NCBI RefSeq assembly: GCF_041052385.1
Contig: NZ_CP163439.1
Location: forward strand, 868,001-932,000
Length of the DNA stretch: 64,000 nucleotides
Direction: 5' to 3'
Source of the DNA: Streptomyces sp. R28
GTDB lineage: Bacteria; Actinomycetota; Actinomycetes; Streptomycetales; Streptomycetaceae
In this document: in pieces, positions 50,884-61,630 of the stretch
How positions within the stretch are numbered: position 1 is the stretch's first letter
How the letters are laid out: each line of letters begins with the position of its first letter
The notes under the pieces: model-generated
Database searches by the model: none
What the model saw: the letters and a program-made list of their open reading frames with translations, nothing else
What the model was told of the DNA's origin: nothing
Position numbers and translations under genes: made by a program

Positions 50884-52947
50884 TCAGCTGCTGTGGACGC
50901 CGACCTCGTAGAGGGAGTAGCCCCAGTCGGTGCCGCGGTCCAGCCCTTGGATGCGTACATACCTGGCCGGTGTGCCGGCGAACCTGACCGTGTCCAGGCC
51001 GCCGTCGCCGGAGGTCGTGGACCAGGCGGTCTGCCAGTTCACGCCGTCGGTGGAGAGTTCGATGCGGTACGCCTTCCCGTACGCGCGCTCCCAGTCGAGG
51101 GTGACCCGCTTGACCAGGTGGGTGGAGCCGAGGTCGACCTTGTACCACTGGTCGTCGCTCCAGTCGCTGGCCCAGCGGGTGCCGCTGTCGCTGTCGACGG
51201 CCCGGTGCGGCTGGTAGCTGGTGAACAGGCTCCACTCCGAGGAACTCGCCGATGTGGTCGTGCCGCTCGCGAGGTTCACCCCGGCCTGGTGCTTCTCGGA
51301 GGCCGCCCAGGTGTCGAGGTAGGACTCGGCGCCCCGGAAGAGGTCGTCGACCACGTCCTGGCCGCCGACGCGGCGGATGTCCTCGATCCAGTCCGGGACG
51401 AGGCCGTAGTGGGCGGCGCCGTCGGTGTTCAGGTCCCAGGTGCGCTGGCCGGTGGTCTGCCGGTCGATGACGGAGCCGCCGTCGACGCTCTTGAAGGGGT
51501 ACGTGACCTTGTTGGGGGCGTCCGCTCCGCGCGGTCCCGGCCAGCCGCCCACGCCGTTCATGTCGGTGCCGTAGCCGTAGCCCACGCCGAACTTGTCGCG
51601 CAGGGACTCGGTGCGCTTCGCCTCCGCGACGAAGCCCTCGGAGCCGTGCATGTACTGGGCGATGAAGCCGCCGAGGCCGTAGACCCGTTCGGTCCAGTCC
51701 AGGTCCATCCAGCTGTGCGAGGAGAGCACGCCGGGGTAGGACGCGGACTCGAAGATGTCGAGCACCCGGCCGGTGGCCTTGACGCTCATGTGGTCGATCT
51801 CCAGCATCATCTTGCGTTTCATCATGCCGCGCACGGCGTACTCGCCGAGGTCGGTGAGCCCTCGGACGTTGCACTGGGCGTCCGCGTCGTACGAGGGGAC
51901 CTCCACGCCCGCCGGGAGCTTCTGCTCGGCTTCGGCCGCCGAGGCGTTGCCGATGGGGTTGTCGTGCTGCGGGCCCTTGCACGTCTCGGTCTTCCAGAAG
52001 GTGCCGGTCGACAGGAACTGGCCGACGTTGATGGCCGTTCCGAGCCCGCCCGAGTCGAAGCGGACCCCGCACAGGGCGTTGTCGAACTTGTGGCACAGGA
52101 ACATGCTGCGCACGCCCAGCGCGTACAGCTCGTCCAGGCCCTTGTCGATGTCGGCCTTGCTGCACTGCCCGATGTCCAGGATCTGCTTGCAGCCGAAGGG
52201 CTCGGAGGTCTCCACCCCGAGGATGACCGCCAGCTTGCCCTGTTCGACGACCTGGCGGGCCTGGGCGCTGTCGGTGACGATCCGGAACCAGCCCTTTCCC
52301 GTGCCGCCGTACATCTTGTCGATGTAGGCCTGCAGGTCGTACGTCAGCTTGGCCTGCAGCCGGATGGACGTCATCTCGTCGCACGAGCGGTCCTTGAAGA
52401 AGTACACGGAGCAGATCACGCCGTTGGTGACGAGGTCGTTGACCAGCACGCGCTGGCCGCCGCGCCAGGCCCGCTCCACCCAGGCGTAGTAGTTCTGCTG
52501 GTGGGTCAGCGAGTCGTGCGCGGGCCAGTCCTTGAAGGTGGGCCAGCCGACCGGGTCGTGCTTGCCGTCGCCGCCGTTGGTGATGAAGTCGAAGATCGCG
52601 AGCGAGCCGTCGGGGTAGTGCTCGGGGCAGTCCTTGAGGGCGTCGGCGACGCCGGCCTCGGAGAACGTCTTGCCGCAGATGAGCCGGCCGCCGAAGGCCT
52701 CGTTGGAGAACAGGTGGTTGTGAGCGTCGGCGAAGCCGCGCACTTCGCCCTTGGCGTTGGTACCGGTGAAGGGCTCCCCCGTGACATTGATCTGCGAGTC
52801 GGGGGCGGGCCGCGCGGTCGGGTTCCACCAGTCGGTTCCGGCCGCCGAACTCGGCGTGGGGCCGAGTACGACGGACAGCACGAGCAGGAGGAGCGACACA
52901 ACGGTGACGTTCTTGCGTCTGCGGTACGGGCGTACGGCGCTGGTCAC
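50884..52947 (-). CDS. Secreted membrane-dipeptidase-like protein with C-terminal F5/8 (CBM32) domain
   Basis: This is an exported protein of about 687 residues. The start at GTG 52947 gives a basic N-region (RPYRRRK) and a signal peptide ending near PSSAAG; an ATG at 52992 would add 15 residues. A catalytic region with metal-dependent amidohydrolase features follows: GFADAHNHLFSNEAFGG near residue 70, LEIDHMSVKATGR, LSSHSWMDLDW and GYGTDMNGVGG. The C-terminal 130 residues form a discoidin/F5-8 carbohydrate-binding domain (SGTTTSASSSEWSL, ending RYVRIQGLD). It is likely a secreted peptidase or glycan hydrolase bound to a polymer. It lies next to a TetR gene. Confidence 0.85.
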   Translation of the reverse strand: MTSAVRPYRRRKNVTVVSLLLLVLSVVLGPTPSSAAGTDWWNPTARPAPDSQINVTGEPFTGTNAKGEVRGFADAHNHLFSNEAFGGRLICGKTFSEAGVADALKDCPEHYPDGSLAIFDFITNGGDGKHDPVGWPTFKDWPAHDSLTHQQNYYAWVERAWRGGQRVLVNDLVTNGVICSVYFFKDRSCDEMTSIRLQAKLTYDLQAYIDKMYGGTGKGWFRIVTDSAQARQVVEQGKLAVILGVETSEPFGCKQILDIGQCSKADIDKGLDELYALGVRSMFLCHKFDNALCGVRFDSGGLGTAINVGQFLSTGTFWKTETCKGPQHDNPIGNASAAEAEQKLPAGVEVPSYDADAQCNVRGLTDLGEYAVRGMMKRKMMLEIDHMSVKATGRVLDIFESASYPGVLSSHSWMDLDWTERVYGLGGFIAQYMHGSEGFVAEAKRTESLRDKFGVGYGYGTDMNGVGGWPGPRGADAPNKVTYPFKSVDGGSVIDRQTTGQRTWDLNTDGAAHYGLVPDWIEDIRRVGGQDVVDDLFRGAESYLDTWAASEKHQAGVNLASGTTTSASSSEWSLFTSYQPHRAVDSDSGTRWASDWSDDQWYKVDLGSTHLVKRVTLDWERAYGKAYRIELSTDGVNWQTAWSTTSGDGGLDTVRFAGTPARYVRIQGLDRGTDWGYSLYEVGVHSS

Positions 52948-53101
52948 AGCCCACGTCCCTCGGTCGGCGGGATGGCGGGGTCGGCTTGTCATGACCTCGC
53001 AAGATGTGCGACGAGGATGGCCACTACCGCTTTACGAGTCAAGAGTCCGGGACAGATGACCTACTGGGCGGGAACGGTTGGACTGCTGACAAGGCGTCGG
53101 T

Positions 53102-53878
53102 TCACACCGCGTGGGTGACCCGGATCTTGGACTGGCCGTGCGGGAGCTTCTCCCAGTCCGCCATGAAGCGGGCCCGCAGGCCGTGCTTCGCCGCCAGCGC
53201 CAGCAGGGTCTCGGTGCGGTAGTAGAAGTCCTCCCGCAGGACGTGGTGTTCCTCGCCCTCGGTGCGGTCGAAGGTGAAGTCGAACCAGCCGCCGGGTGCC
53301 AGTACCCGGCCGACGTTGGCCAGGCACTCCTCGATGACCGGCAGCGGCGAGTGCGAGAAGACGCTGTGCGCGTGCACCACGTCGAAGTGGGCGTCGGGCA
53401 GGAACCGCAGCGTCAGGTCGCGCACCGGGGTCAGCGTGGGCAGGCGCTGCTGCAGGCCCATCTCCGCGACGGTGACCTGCGCGGCGAAGAGTATGTCGGG
53501 CGAGATGTCGATGCCGTAGTAGTGACCGGGTTCCAGGTGGCGGATGAACCGCCAGCCTCCCCGCAGGTTGCCGCAACCGATCTCCAGCATCCGGTGCCCG
53601 GGAAGCAGGCCGTGGCCGACGAGGTAGTCGAACTGCATCGCCCCGAGCGCCAGCCACCGTTCGCGGCTGTGGCTGCCGACCGCCGCGTCCGGATCGGCCC
53701 GGGTGTCGGAGCGCATCACGGCGCGGTAGTAGGAGACGTGGTCCGGGTGGCGGCGGCGCAGCCACATGTCCCGGGCGGTGCGGGCCAGATGGCGGGGTAC
53801 GCGGTCGGGGTGGCGCAGGGCGTAGGCGAGGCGGTGGCCGAGGGCGGAGCGGTTGGCGGTGAGGTTCTTGGCCGGCAT
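53102..53878 (-). CDS. Class I SAM-dependent methyltransferase
   Basis: This 258-residue methyltransferase has SAM motif I MLEIGCGNLRGGWRFI near residue 96, YYGIDISPDILFAA and FDVVHAHSVFSHS. A basic N-terminal stretch (DMWLRRRHPDHVSYYRAV) precedes the fold. The ATG at 53878 has GGGAGG nine bases upstream. It is transcribed alone, and its 3' end lies 155 bases from the dipeptidase-like gene start on the same strand. A cell-envelope or natural-product substrate is possible; nothing in the neighbourhood fixes it. Confidence 0.88.
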   Translation of the reverse strand: MPAKNLTANRSALGHRLAYALRHPDRVPRHLARTARDMWLRRRHPDHVSYYRAVMRSDTRADPDAAVGSHSRERWLALGAMQFDYLVGHGLLPGHRMLEIGCGNLRGGWRFIRHLEPGHYYGIDISPDILFAAQVTVAEMGLQQRLPTLTPVRDLTLRFLPDAHFDVVHAHSVFSHSPLPVIEECLANVGRVLAPGGWFDFTFDRTEGEEHHVLREDFYYRTETLLALAAKHGLRARFMADWEKLPHGQSKIRVTHAV

Positions 53879-54245
53879 GGGTGGTGCCTCCCTGGGGTCG
53901 CGGTACCACTGAGGATGCTCAACCGGAGGGCGCGGCGCCACAGGCAGGGGCCGACGGATACGAGGTGGTCGTCGGTCGACGAGCGGCATGTCACGCCGGG
54001 GCGAGACTGGGCGTCCGGATACGCCGAACTCCATTGCGCCGACGGCCAGTTCCTCGTCGGCCACAGCGTCCGCGGCTCCGCCGTCTCCGCGGTCCTGTGC
54101 GCGGCCGCCCCGGCCGGGAGGCTCGGCACGAGCGGCCGCACGGTGTGGTTCGACCGGTCACTACCGGGGGGGGCGTCCCGAACTCGGCCGCGGCCGGGAG
54201 GGGTGCTTCGACGGCAGGGCCGCGGCGGGGGATGCTGGAAACCGG
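53879..54245. other. Gap between methyltransferase and CPBP genes
   Basis: This 367-base divergent region has no gene I can support. An open frame continuous with the CPBP gene runs through it from about 53988, but its composition is irregular and it matches no family I recognise. There is a run of Gs near 54165-54175. Both promoters should lie here. Confidence 0.6.
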
Positions 54246-54947
54246 ATGCCGATCGTATGTGCTGTCGCCGTTCTCGCCGCCGCGAACCTGCTGAACAACT
54301 GGCTCGCGCGGGGCACCGCCCTGTACGTGGTCATCTGCGTGGCCGCGACGGCGGTCCTGCTGCTGATCGCCCGCCGGGACGGTCTCACCCTGGCCGAACT
54401 GGGGCTCGACGCGGCGGCGATGCGCCGGGGACTGCGGTGGGCTCCCGTCCTGGCAGGAGTCGTCCTCCTCGTCCTGCTGCTGCTCCTCGCCGTGCCGGCC
54501 GGGCGCGAGGCGTTCCGGGACGCCAGGGCGGCGGACCTGTCCGTGGGACGGCTGCTGTGGGTGGCGCTCGGCCGCGTTCCCTTCGGGACCGTGCTGCTGG
54601 AGGAGACGGCCTTCCGTGGCGTGCTGTGGGCCATGATCCGGCGGCGGCACGGCACCGCCTGGGCCACCGGGGTGTCGTCGCTGCTGTTCGGGTGCTGGCA
54701 CCTGATGCCGTCCCGCGGCATCAACCGCTCCAACGCCGCGGTCGGCTCCGTCTTCGGTGACGGCCCGGCCGGCGTGGCACCGACCGTGGCCGTGGCGATC
54801 GCCGCCACGGCCGTCGCCGGGGTCGTCCTGTGCGAGCTGCGCCGCCGCTCCGGAAGCCTGGCGGCGCCCATGGCCCTGCACTGGGCCGTCAACAGCCTCG
54901 GTTACGCGTTCGCCTGGGCGGCGGCCCGCTGGTGGCTCGAGGGCTGA
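54246..54947 (+). CDS. CPBP family intramembrane protease
   Basis: This 233-residue multi-pass membrane protein has the CPBP (CaaX/Abi-like) protease motifs EETAFRG (E119/E120, R124), FGCWHLMPS with its His near residue 150, and a final LHWAVNSLGYAFAWAAA with the third conserved His. About seven hydrophobic segments are visible. Family roles range from protein processing to bacteriocin immunity. The ATG at 54246 is used. It ends four bases before the convergent lpdA stop. It is a single gene with no evident operon partner. Confidence 0.87.
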   Translation: MPIVCAVAVLAAANLLNNWLARGTALYVVICVAATAVLLLIARRDGLTLAELGLDAAAMRRGLRWAPVLAGVVLLVLLLLLAVPAGREAFRDARAADLSVGRLLWVALGRVPFGTVLLEETAFRGVLWAMIRRRHGTAWATGVSSLLFGCWHLMPSRGINRSNAAVGSVFGDGPAGVAPTVAVAIAATAVAGVVLCELRRRSGSLAAPMALHWAVNSLGYAFAWAAARWWLEG

Positions 54948-54951
54948 ACGG

Positions 54952-56364
<1,413 letters not shown>

Positions 56365-56559
56365 GGACTGTTCCTTCCTGAGGGCGACGTCCCGCTCTGC
56401 TGGTGCCGTGCGCTGCCAGGTTCTGGCATGCGGCTTCTTCCAGCATGACCGCATCCGCGAAGTTGTGTGCGGATGCGGGAGGGTGACGACGATCTCAGGT
56501 GGCGTGCGCTCCGGTGGTCGGGGTCAGCTCCCCGGCGTGGTCATCGGCTCCCCGCGTGG

Positions 56560-57465
56560 TCAGCCGAGGCACACGAGGTTGAGCACGCAGAGCTGCGCCG
56601 GTGAGGTCTCCTCCGGTGCGGGGCTCGTCGGTGACGTGGCCGTGCCGGAGCCGGAGTCGGAGCCGGTGTCCGAGCCTTCGGTTGCCGCAGGGGCCGGTGT
56701 CTGCTGCTGCTCGGCCGCCGTACCGCTGCTGTCGCCGGCGGTGGTTCCCCCGGATGCCGGTGTCAGAGCCTGCGACTGCGACTGCGGGGTCGACGGCGCC
56801 GTCGGAGTGGGAGCCGCGGCGGCGTCCGGTCGGGTGACCTGGGGCGCGGTGCGCTGGTCGGGCACGGCCTGCGAACGCGAGGCGTCGGTCGGGGTCAGAT
56901 GCGAAGGAGTTGTGGTGCTGGTGTGCGGGGACCGGTGCGTGTCCTGCGGAGTGGACACCGGACGGGTGAGCTCGGTGGCCTGCTGCTCCGCGGCCACCGT
57001 GTTGGGGTTCTCCGGCGCGGTGGCCGCCAGGGCCTTGTCGGCGGCCCCCCGGTCCATCGCCGAGACGGTCAGACCGCCGCCGACGAGTGCCACGGCGGTC
57101 GCCACCACGGCCCGGCGCTGGTTCTTCTTCCAGCGGGCCCGTTGGCGACGCCGCGCCGCCCGGCCCTGCGGGGCGGCGGGGACGCCGTCCACGTCGGCGG
57201 CCGGGGCGATGGGCGCCGTCTCTTCCATGACTGCCGGCGGGGCCATGCCGGCCGGCGGGGCCGCCTCGTCCCGGAAATAGCCGTCGTACCAGGCGTCGTC
57301 GGCGGGAGCCTCCCACGCCGTCGTCACGGTCGCCGCCGCACCCGGCAGAGCCGACACGGTGGAGCCCGCTGCCGCGGAGGGAGCGATGTCCGGGGCGTAG
57401 GCGCCGCACCCGGGGCACACGAGGGCCCCGTTGAGATGCCGACGGCACGAGGAGCAGTAGTCCAT
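56560..57465 (-). CDS. SCO2400-type zinc-ribbon membrane protein
   Basis: This 301-residue protein resembles the streptomycete SCO2400 family. A four-Cys zinc ribbon (MDYCSSCRRHLNGALVCPGCG) starts it; a basic patch (RRRQRARWKKNQRR) and one transmembrane helix (residues about 134-150) follow. A low-complexity Ser/Thr/Pro/Gln tail ends in the conserved LCVLNLVCLG. The layout suggests a membrane-tethered protein whose ribbon is inside the cell and whose long tail is outside. Function is not known. It is alone in its orientation, with 195 bases to lpdA. Confidence 0.8.
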   Translation of the reverse strand: MDYCSSCRRHLNGALVCPGCGAYAPDIAPSAAAGSTVSALPGAAATVTTAWEAPADDAWYDGYFRDEAAPPAGMAPPAVMEETAPIAPAADVDGVPAAPQGRAARRRQRARWKKNQRRAVVATAVALVGGGLTVSAMDRGAADKALAATAPENPNTVAAEQQATELTRPVSTPQDTHRSPHTSTTTPSHLTPTDASRSQAVPDQRTAPQVTRPDAAAAPTPTAPSTPQSQSQALTPASGGTTAGDSSGTAAEQQQTPAPAATEGSDTGSDSGSGTATSPTSPAPEETSPAQLCVLNLVCLG

Positions 57466-57594
57466 CTGCGGTCTTTCCGTTAGCGCGCGTGATCGAATGG
57501 CCAGAACGCTAACGAGGCTTTGGACAGGCTGTGTGCAGCCGGAGTGATGCTCCTGCGCAGATGTGCCAGTAAGTGTGTGTGAACCGTGCCCCGC

Positions 57595-60500
57595 TCAGAG
57601 GTCACAGCACCCCTCACGGCGCATACGGCGGCTCACCTCCAGCCACTCCTCGGTCGCGTTTCGCTCGGTGCCGCTGTCGAAGGCGTCGACCAGATCCGCC
57701 TGTTCGAAGAGGACGCCACCGCGAAGGACCGCCGCGGTGCGGATCAGCGCGGCGAAGTCGGTGAACGGGTCGCCGTCCACGACCGTGAGGTCGGCGAGCT
57801 TGCCCTCCTCCACCGTGCCCAGGTCGGCGTCGGCACCGAAGACGCGCGCGGGCAGCAGCGTGGCGGTGCGCAGGGCCTCGGCCGGTGACAGTCCGGCACG
57901 GTGCAGGGCGCGCAGGGCCAGATGCAGGTGCAGCCCCACGGGGACGAGCGGCTGGTCGGTGCCGAGCGCGACCAGGCCGCCGCCCGCGAGGATCCGGCAG
58001 TAGACGTCCATCTCGCGTGCCAGCGTGGCGAGTTGGGCATCGGTGGGCGGCTGTCCTGCCTGCTGGCGTACGAGCGCGGTGTCCCACGGCGGCATCAGCG
58101 CGGTGACCCGCGGGTCGTCCGCGAGCGCGGGGTCGGCGCCGAGCAGGGACAGCGCGGTGAACGGGGTGGCGACCAGGTGGAAGTCGGTGGCGGTGTAGAT
58201 CTCCTCGACGTCCTGGCAGGCGCGCCCCGTCGCGGAGGTGGCGTGCCCGAACTCCAGCCGCTGCGTGGCCTGCAGATGGGTCGTCAGGTCCTGGCCCAAC
58301 TGCACACCCGGGGTGCACAGATGGCTGCCGCTGCGTACGCCGAGCCGCTGGTGCCCGAAGTCCGCGGCCTCCTTCATCACCCAGCCCGGGGCTCGTACGT
58401 ACGTCTTCACGAAGTCCCAGTCCAGCGCAGCCCCGCGCGCCAGCGAGCGGTGCAGGCCCTCGCGGGTGCGGTGGGCGCGGCCCATGCTGTACGCGACCCG
58501 CGCCCCGTCGAGGAGTTCGCCGGTGGTCAGCAGCCGGGGTCCGGCAAGAGCACCGGCGGCGACCGCCTCCCGGATGCGGGCCTGCTCGTAGGCGAAGCCG
58601 CCCAGCGAGACGGCCGTCGTGATGCCGTACGCGAGTTGCAGCGCGGTCTGGCGGCCGCCGTACGTGGTCTGCCAGGGGTGGGTGTGCGCGTCCCACAGGC
58701 CCGGGATCACGGTGCGCTCGCTCGCGTCGACGCGGTGTGCGGCCGGGCGGCCGGTGCGGTGCGGGGACACCTCCGCGACACGGCCGTCGCGGATCACGAC
58801 GTCGATGTCCTCGCGGACCTCCGGCCCGGTGCCGTCCCAGAAGCGGCCCGCGTGCACGACCGTGTCCGCCGGGCATGGTCTGCGGTAGTCCAGCGGGACG
58901 CGGACGGTACGGGTCCTGCCGCTGCCGACGTCCATCAGGCGCAGGGCCCCCGCGGAGAGGTAGAGCAGGGTGCGGCCGTCGGCGGACCAGGACGGGTGGT
59001 CGGCGGGTTCGGTGGTGAGCCGGCGGGGCTCGCCGTCCGGGGTGCCGTCGGCACGGACCGGCAGCAGCCACAGTGCCGACTCGGCGATCACGGCCATCCA
59101 GCGACCGTCCGGGGACCACACGGGGCCGGAGTCGTAGCGGTCGGAGAGCGAGGTGTGGGGAGCGAGGGCGTGCAGGGCGGCCCTCGCGGTGGTCGTGTCC
59201 ACGACGCGGATGAGGTTGTAGCCCTCACGGAAGCGCTGGTTGAGGCGGTTGCGGTCGCACAGCGCCACATACCGGCCGTCGGGCGACCAACTGGGGCGGC
59301 CGGGCAGCCCACCCGCGCCGAGCGGTGCGGCGAGCACGTGTTCGGTGCCGTCGTTCAGGTCGCGCACCACGAGGTTGCCGGACATGTCCAGGCAGGCCAG
59401 CCGCGTCCCGTCGGGCGACAGCGCGGGGAAGACACGGCCGCCCTCGGCGAGCACGGTCTCCTCGCCGGAGTCGAGTTCGCGGCGTCGCACGGCGAACAGT
59501 CCGTCGCGGTCGTCGGCGTACACCAGTGCCCTGCCGTCGGGCGTCCAGGTCGGGACCAACACATAGCGGGTGGTGGGGACTTGCAGGACCTTGCGGGGTG
59601 TGCGGCCCCCTTTCGTGCCGGCGGTCCACAGCGCGTTGAGCGCGGCGAAGGCGACACTGCGGCCGTCCGGTGACAGGGCGGGCAGGTGCAGCGCGCGGAC
59701 GGGGCGGGTGCCGGCGCCGTCGAAGTCGTACGCCTTCGCGCGGTAGCGGGGGCGGTGCACGGGCAGCGTGGCCGTGAACGGGATCTCCTCGGCGCTGCCC
59801 GGTGCGTCCGGATCGACCAGGCGGAAGTGTCCGTCGACCGTCAGGAGCAGCCGCTCGCCGTCCGTCCAGCGAGGCGGCGCGGGGAGGACGTCGCCCTGCA
59901 CGGCGACCGGTTTCCCGTCCACCACGAGCGCGCACGAGGCCGTGGGCGAGGCTGTGGTGCGCAGGTGGGCGAGGCGCCCGGTGGGCGAGACGGCGGGAGT
60001 CATGAGCTGGGCGCCGGAGTCGTCGGTGCGCTCCGTGGTGACCGGGCCCGAGCCGTCGGCGGCCACCGACGCGATGGTGGTCGCGCGCAGTGTGCCCGTC
60101 TCGGTGACGGCGGCCCGCACGAAGAGCACCCGCTCGCCGTCCGCCGACCACGCCGGGTCGAAGTCCTCCCAGCGGCCGTCCTGCCCGGGACCCTGCTGCC
60201 CGGGGTGCCCGGTGAGCCGGGTCGGCGTGCCGGTGCGTACGTCCACGACCCAGATGCGGTACGGGGCTCCCGTCACGCTGTCGCCGCCGCGCTCGGAGGC
60301 GAACGCGATCCGGGTGCCGTCCGGCGACCAGGCCGGGCCCCGGTCGTCCCACGGTCCGTCGGTGAGCTGCCGCAGGCCGGAGCCGTCGGGCCGCAGCGTC
60401 CAGAGGTGGAAGCCTCCGCCGCGGTAGGCGCACACGACGAGACGGCTGCCGTCGGGCGAGAACTGCGGGCGGGTGGGTTCGAGGCCGGGCGGGGTCAGCG

Positions 60501-60765
60501 GGAGGGCGGTGCCGCCCTTGCGCGGGACGGACCAGAGCACGTTCTGGATCTCGGCGACCAGCCGGTCACCGGACGGGGCGAGGGTCGCGGAACCGCCGGT
60601 GGCGGCGGTGAAGGAGAGGGTGATGGTCGTACCGGAGGCGGCGGCCGCGTGCGGCGCACCGGCGGTGGCGAGACCCGTGGCGGTGGCGGTGGCGGTCACC
60701 TGGAGGAATCTGCGGCGGGAGAGCGGGCCGAAACGGAGGGCGCCGGGGGTGTCTTCGGTGTCCAA
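57595..60765 (-). CDS. Tat-exported beta-propeller and amidohydrolase fusion protein
   Basis: This is a 1056-residue exported protein. It starts at the TTG at 60765 (GGGAG six bases before) with a twin-arginine signal LSRRRFLQVTATATATGLATAG. About 560 residues of TolB/WD40-like propeller blades follow, with repeated SPDGTR, SPDGRSVAFA and WSPDGRYVALC motifs. Then comes an amidohydrolase domain whose metal loop is WDAHTHPWQTTYG, with a second metal region near RSGSHLCTPG. Its last blade-like region reads ALGTDQP. Such fusions are found in actinobacteria and act on cyclic amides or related bonds. The substrate is unknown. Divergent neighbours are absent. Confidence 0.86.
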   Translation of the reverse strand: MDTEDTPGALRFGPLSRRRFLQVTATATATGLATAGAPHAAAASGTTITLSFTAATGGSATLAPSGDRLVAEIQNVLWSVPRKGGTALPLTPPGLEPTRPQFSPDGSRLVVCAYRGGGFHLWTLRPDGSGLRQLTDGPWDDRGPAWSPDGTRIAFASERGGDSVTGAPYRIWVVDVRTGTPTRLTGHPGQQGPGQDGRWEDFDPAWSADGERVLFVRAAVTETGTLRATTIASVAADGSGPVTTERTDDSGAQLMTPAVSPTGRLAHLRTTASPTASCALVVDGKPVAVQGDVLPAPPRWTDGERLLLTVDGHFRLVDPDAPGSAEEIPFTATLPVHRPRYRAKAYDFDGAGTRPVRALHLPALSPDGRSVAFAALNALWTAGTKGGRTPRKVLQVPTTRYVLVPTWTPDGRALVYADDRDGLFAVRRRELDSGEETVLAEGGRVFPALSPDGTRLACLDMSGNLVVRDLNDGTEHVLAAPLGAGGLPGRPSWSPDGRYVALCDRNRLNQRFREGYNLIRVVDTTTARAALHALAPHTSLSDRYDSGPVWSPDGRWMAVIAESALWLLPVRADGTPDGEPRRLTTEPADHPSWSADGRTLLYLSAGALRLMDVGSGRTRTVRVPLDYRRPCPADTVVHAGRFWDGTGPEVREDIDVVIRDGRVAEVSPHRTGRPAAHRVDASERTVIPGLWDAHTHPWQTTYGGRQTALQLAYGITTAVSLGGFAYEQARIREAVAAGALAGPRLLTTGELLDGARVAYSMGRAHRTREGLHRSLARGAALDWDFVKTYVRAPGWVMKEAADFGHQRLGVRSGSHLCTPGVQLGQDLTTHLQATQRLEFGHATSATGRACQDVEEIYTATDFHLVATPFTALSLLGADPALADDPRVTALMPPWDTALVRQQAGQPPTDAQLATLAREMDVYCRILAGGGLVALGTDQPLVPVGLHLHLALRALHRAGLSPAEALRTATLLPARVFGADADLGTVEEGKLADLTVVDGDPFTDFAALIRTAAVLRGGVLFEQADLVDAFDSGTERNATEEWLEVSRRMRREGCCDL

Positions 60766-60883
60766 GGGGGCTCCCAGTGCACGGAGTTGGCGGTCGGACA
60801 GGAGAGACCACTGGGGGCAACGTACGGGGCGGAGCCCGGTTACGGGCCCCGCCCCGGCGCTTCTCGGCCGTTCTTCGGGCCGG

Positions 60884-61474
60884 CTAGACCAGAAAGAGCA
60901 GTTGGACGGCGACGAGTACGTCGATGACACCGCACCACTCGGCGAACGTACGGGAGACGACCTTGTCGAGCCTCAGGTGCACGAAGTCCCACACCCCGTG
61001 GAAGAACCAGCCCGCGGCCACCAGAAAGCGGCCCAGGTCCGGGTCCACCGCCAGCCCGGCCAGCGCGAGCCCGCCGAAGACGAGCGCGCCGGCGGCCTGG
61101 ACCCCGAGTCCGGCCCGGCCGTGCGGAGTTCCGCGGACGGCGCCCCAGAGGAGGACGGCCAGGGCGAGGGCGACCAGGACCGTCGACGGAGCGACCACGT
61201 CCTGCAGGGGCAGCGCGAACACGGCCACCAGCCCGGCCCCGAGCACCGGCCAGGTGGCCTGCGGCTTTCCGATCTGATGCACGACCAGGTAGATCAGAGG
61301 CAGCAACGGCAGGATCTCCCCGAAGCCGCCCACGGCGTCGGCCACGTCCTCGGAGCCGGATGCGATCACGTTGAGGGTGACGACCACGACGGCCAGGGCC
61401 GTGGGCCAGCGCCGCTTGAGCACGGAAGCCGGGTGCGGGCGGTCCGCCGTCGGGTGAGTGTGGGGTGCCTGCAT
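60884..61474 (-). CDS. Integral membrane protein of unknown function
   Basis: This 196-residue protein has about six membrane helices. It begins in a cytoplasmic His-rich start (MQAPHTHPTADRPHP), then SVLKRRWPTALAVVVVTLNVI, LPLLPLIYLVVH and a final WFFHGVWDFVHLRLDKVVSRTFAEWCG motif. I do not recognise the family. The ATG at 61474 has AAGGAG seven bases upstream. It is divergent from the two-component operon, with 156 bases between. The adjacent palindrome at 61594-61607 lies in that gap, so it could be controlled by the response regulator. Confidence 0.75.
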   Translation of the reverse strand: MQAPHTHPTADRPHPASVLKRRWPTALAVVVVTLNVIASGSEDVADAVGGFGEILPLLPLIYLVVHQIGKPQATWPVLGAGLVAVFALPLQDVVAPSTVLVALALAVLLWGAVRGTPHGRAGLGVQAAGALVFGGLALAGLAVDPDLGRFLVAAGWFFHGVWDFVHLRLDKVVSRTFAEWCGVIDVLVAVQLLFLV

Positions 61475-61593
61475 GACGGCTCTCCTTCGGTACCGGGGCG
61501 GGGTATCCGCCGACATCTCCAGGCTGGACCTGGGCGAAGTCCGCCCGTAGTGCCGAATCCCCATGCGCGGGCGTGGAGTTGTCACGTCCTCGG

Positions 61594-61607
61594 ATGACAT
61601 TTGTCAT
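61594..61607. promoter_or_regulatory. ATGACA-TT-TGTCAT inverted repeat, likely response-regulator box
   Basis: A perfect 6-bp inverted repeat with a two-base spacer lies 23 bases upstream of the histidine kinase GTG. A CACAAT sequence (61619-61624) follows at -10-like spacing, so transcription may start close to the GTG and give a leaderless or short-leader mRNA. Similar inverted repeats are bound by NarL-type regulators such as DesR. The site lies between the kinase operon and the divergent membrane-protein gene. Confidence 0.6.
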
Positions 61608-61630
61608 GCGCCCTGGGCCACAATGACCGG

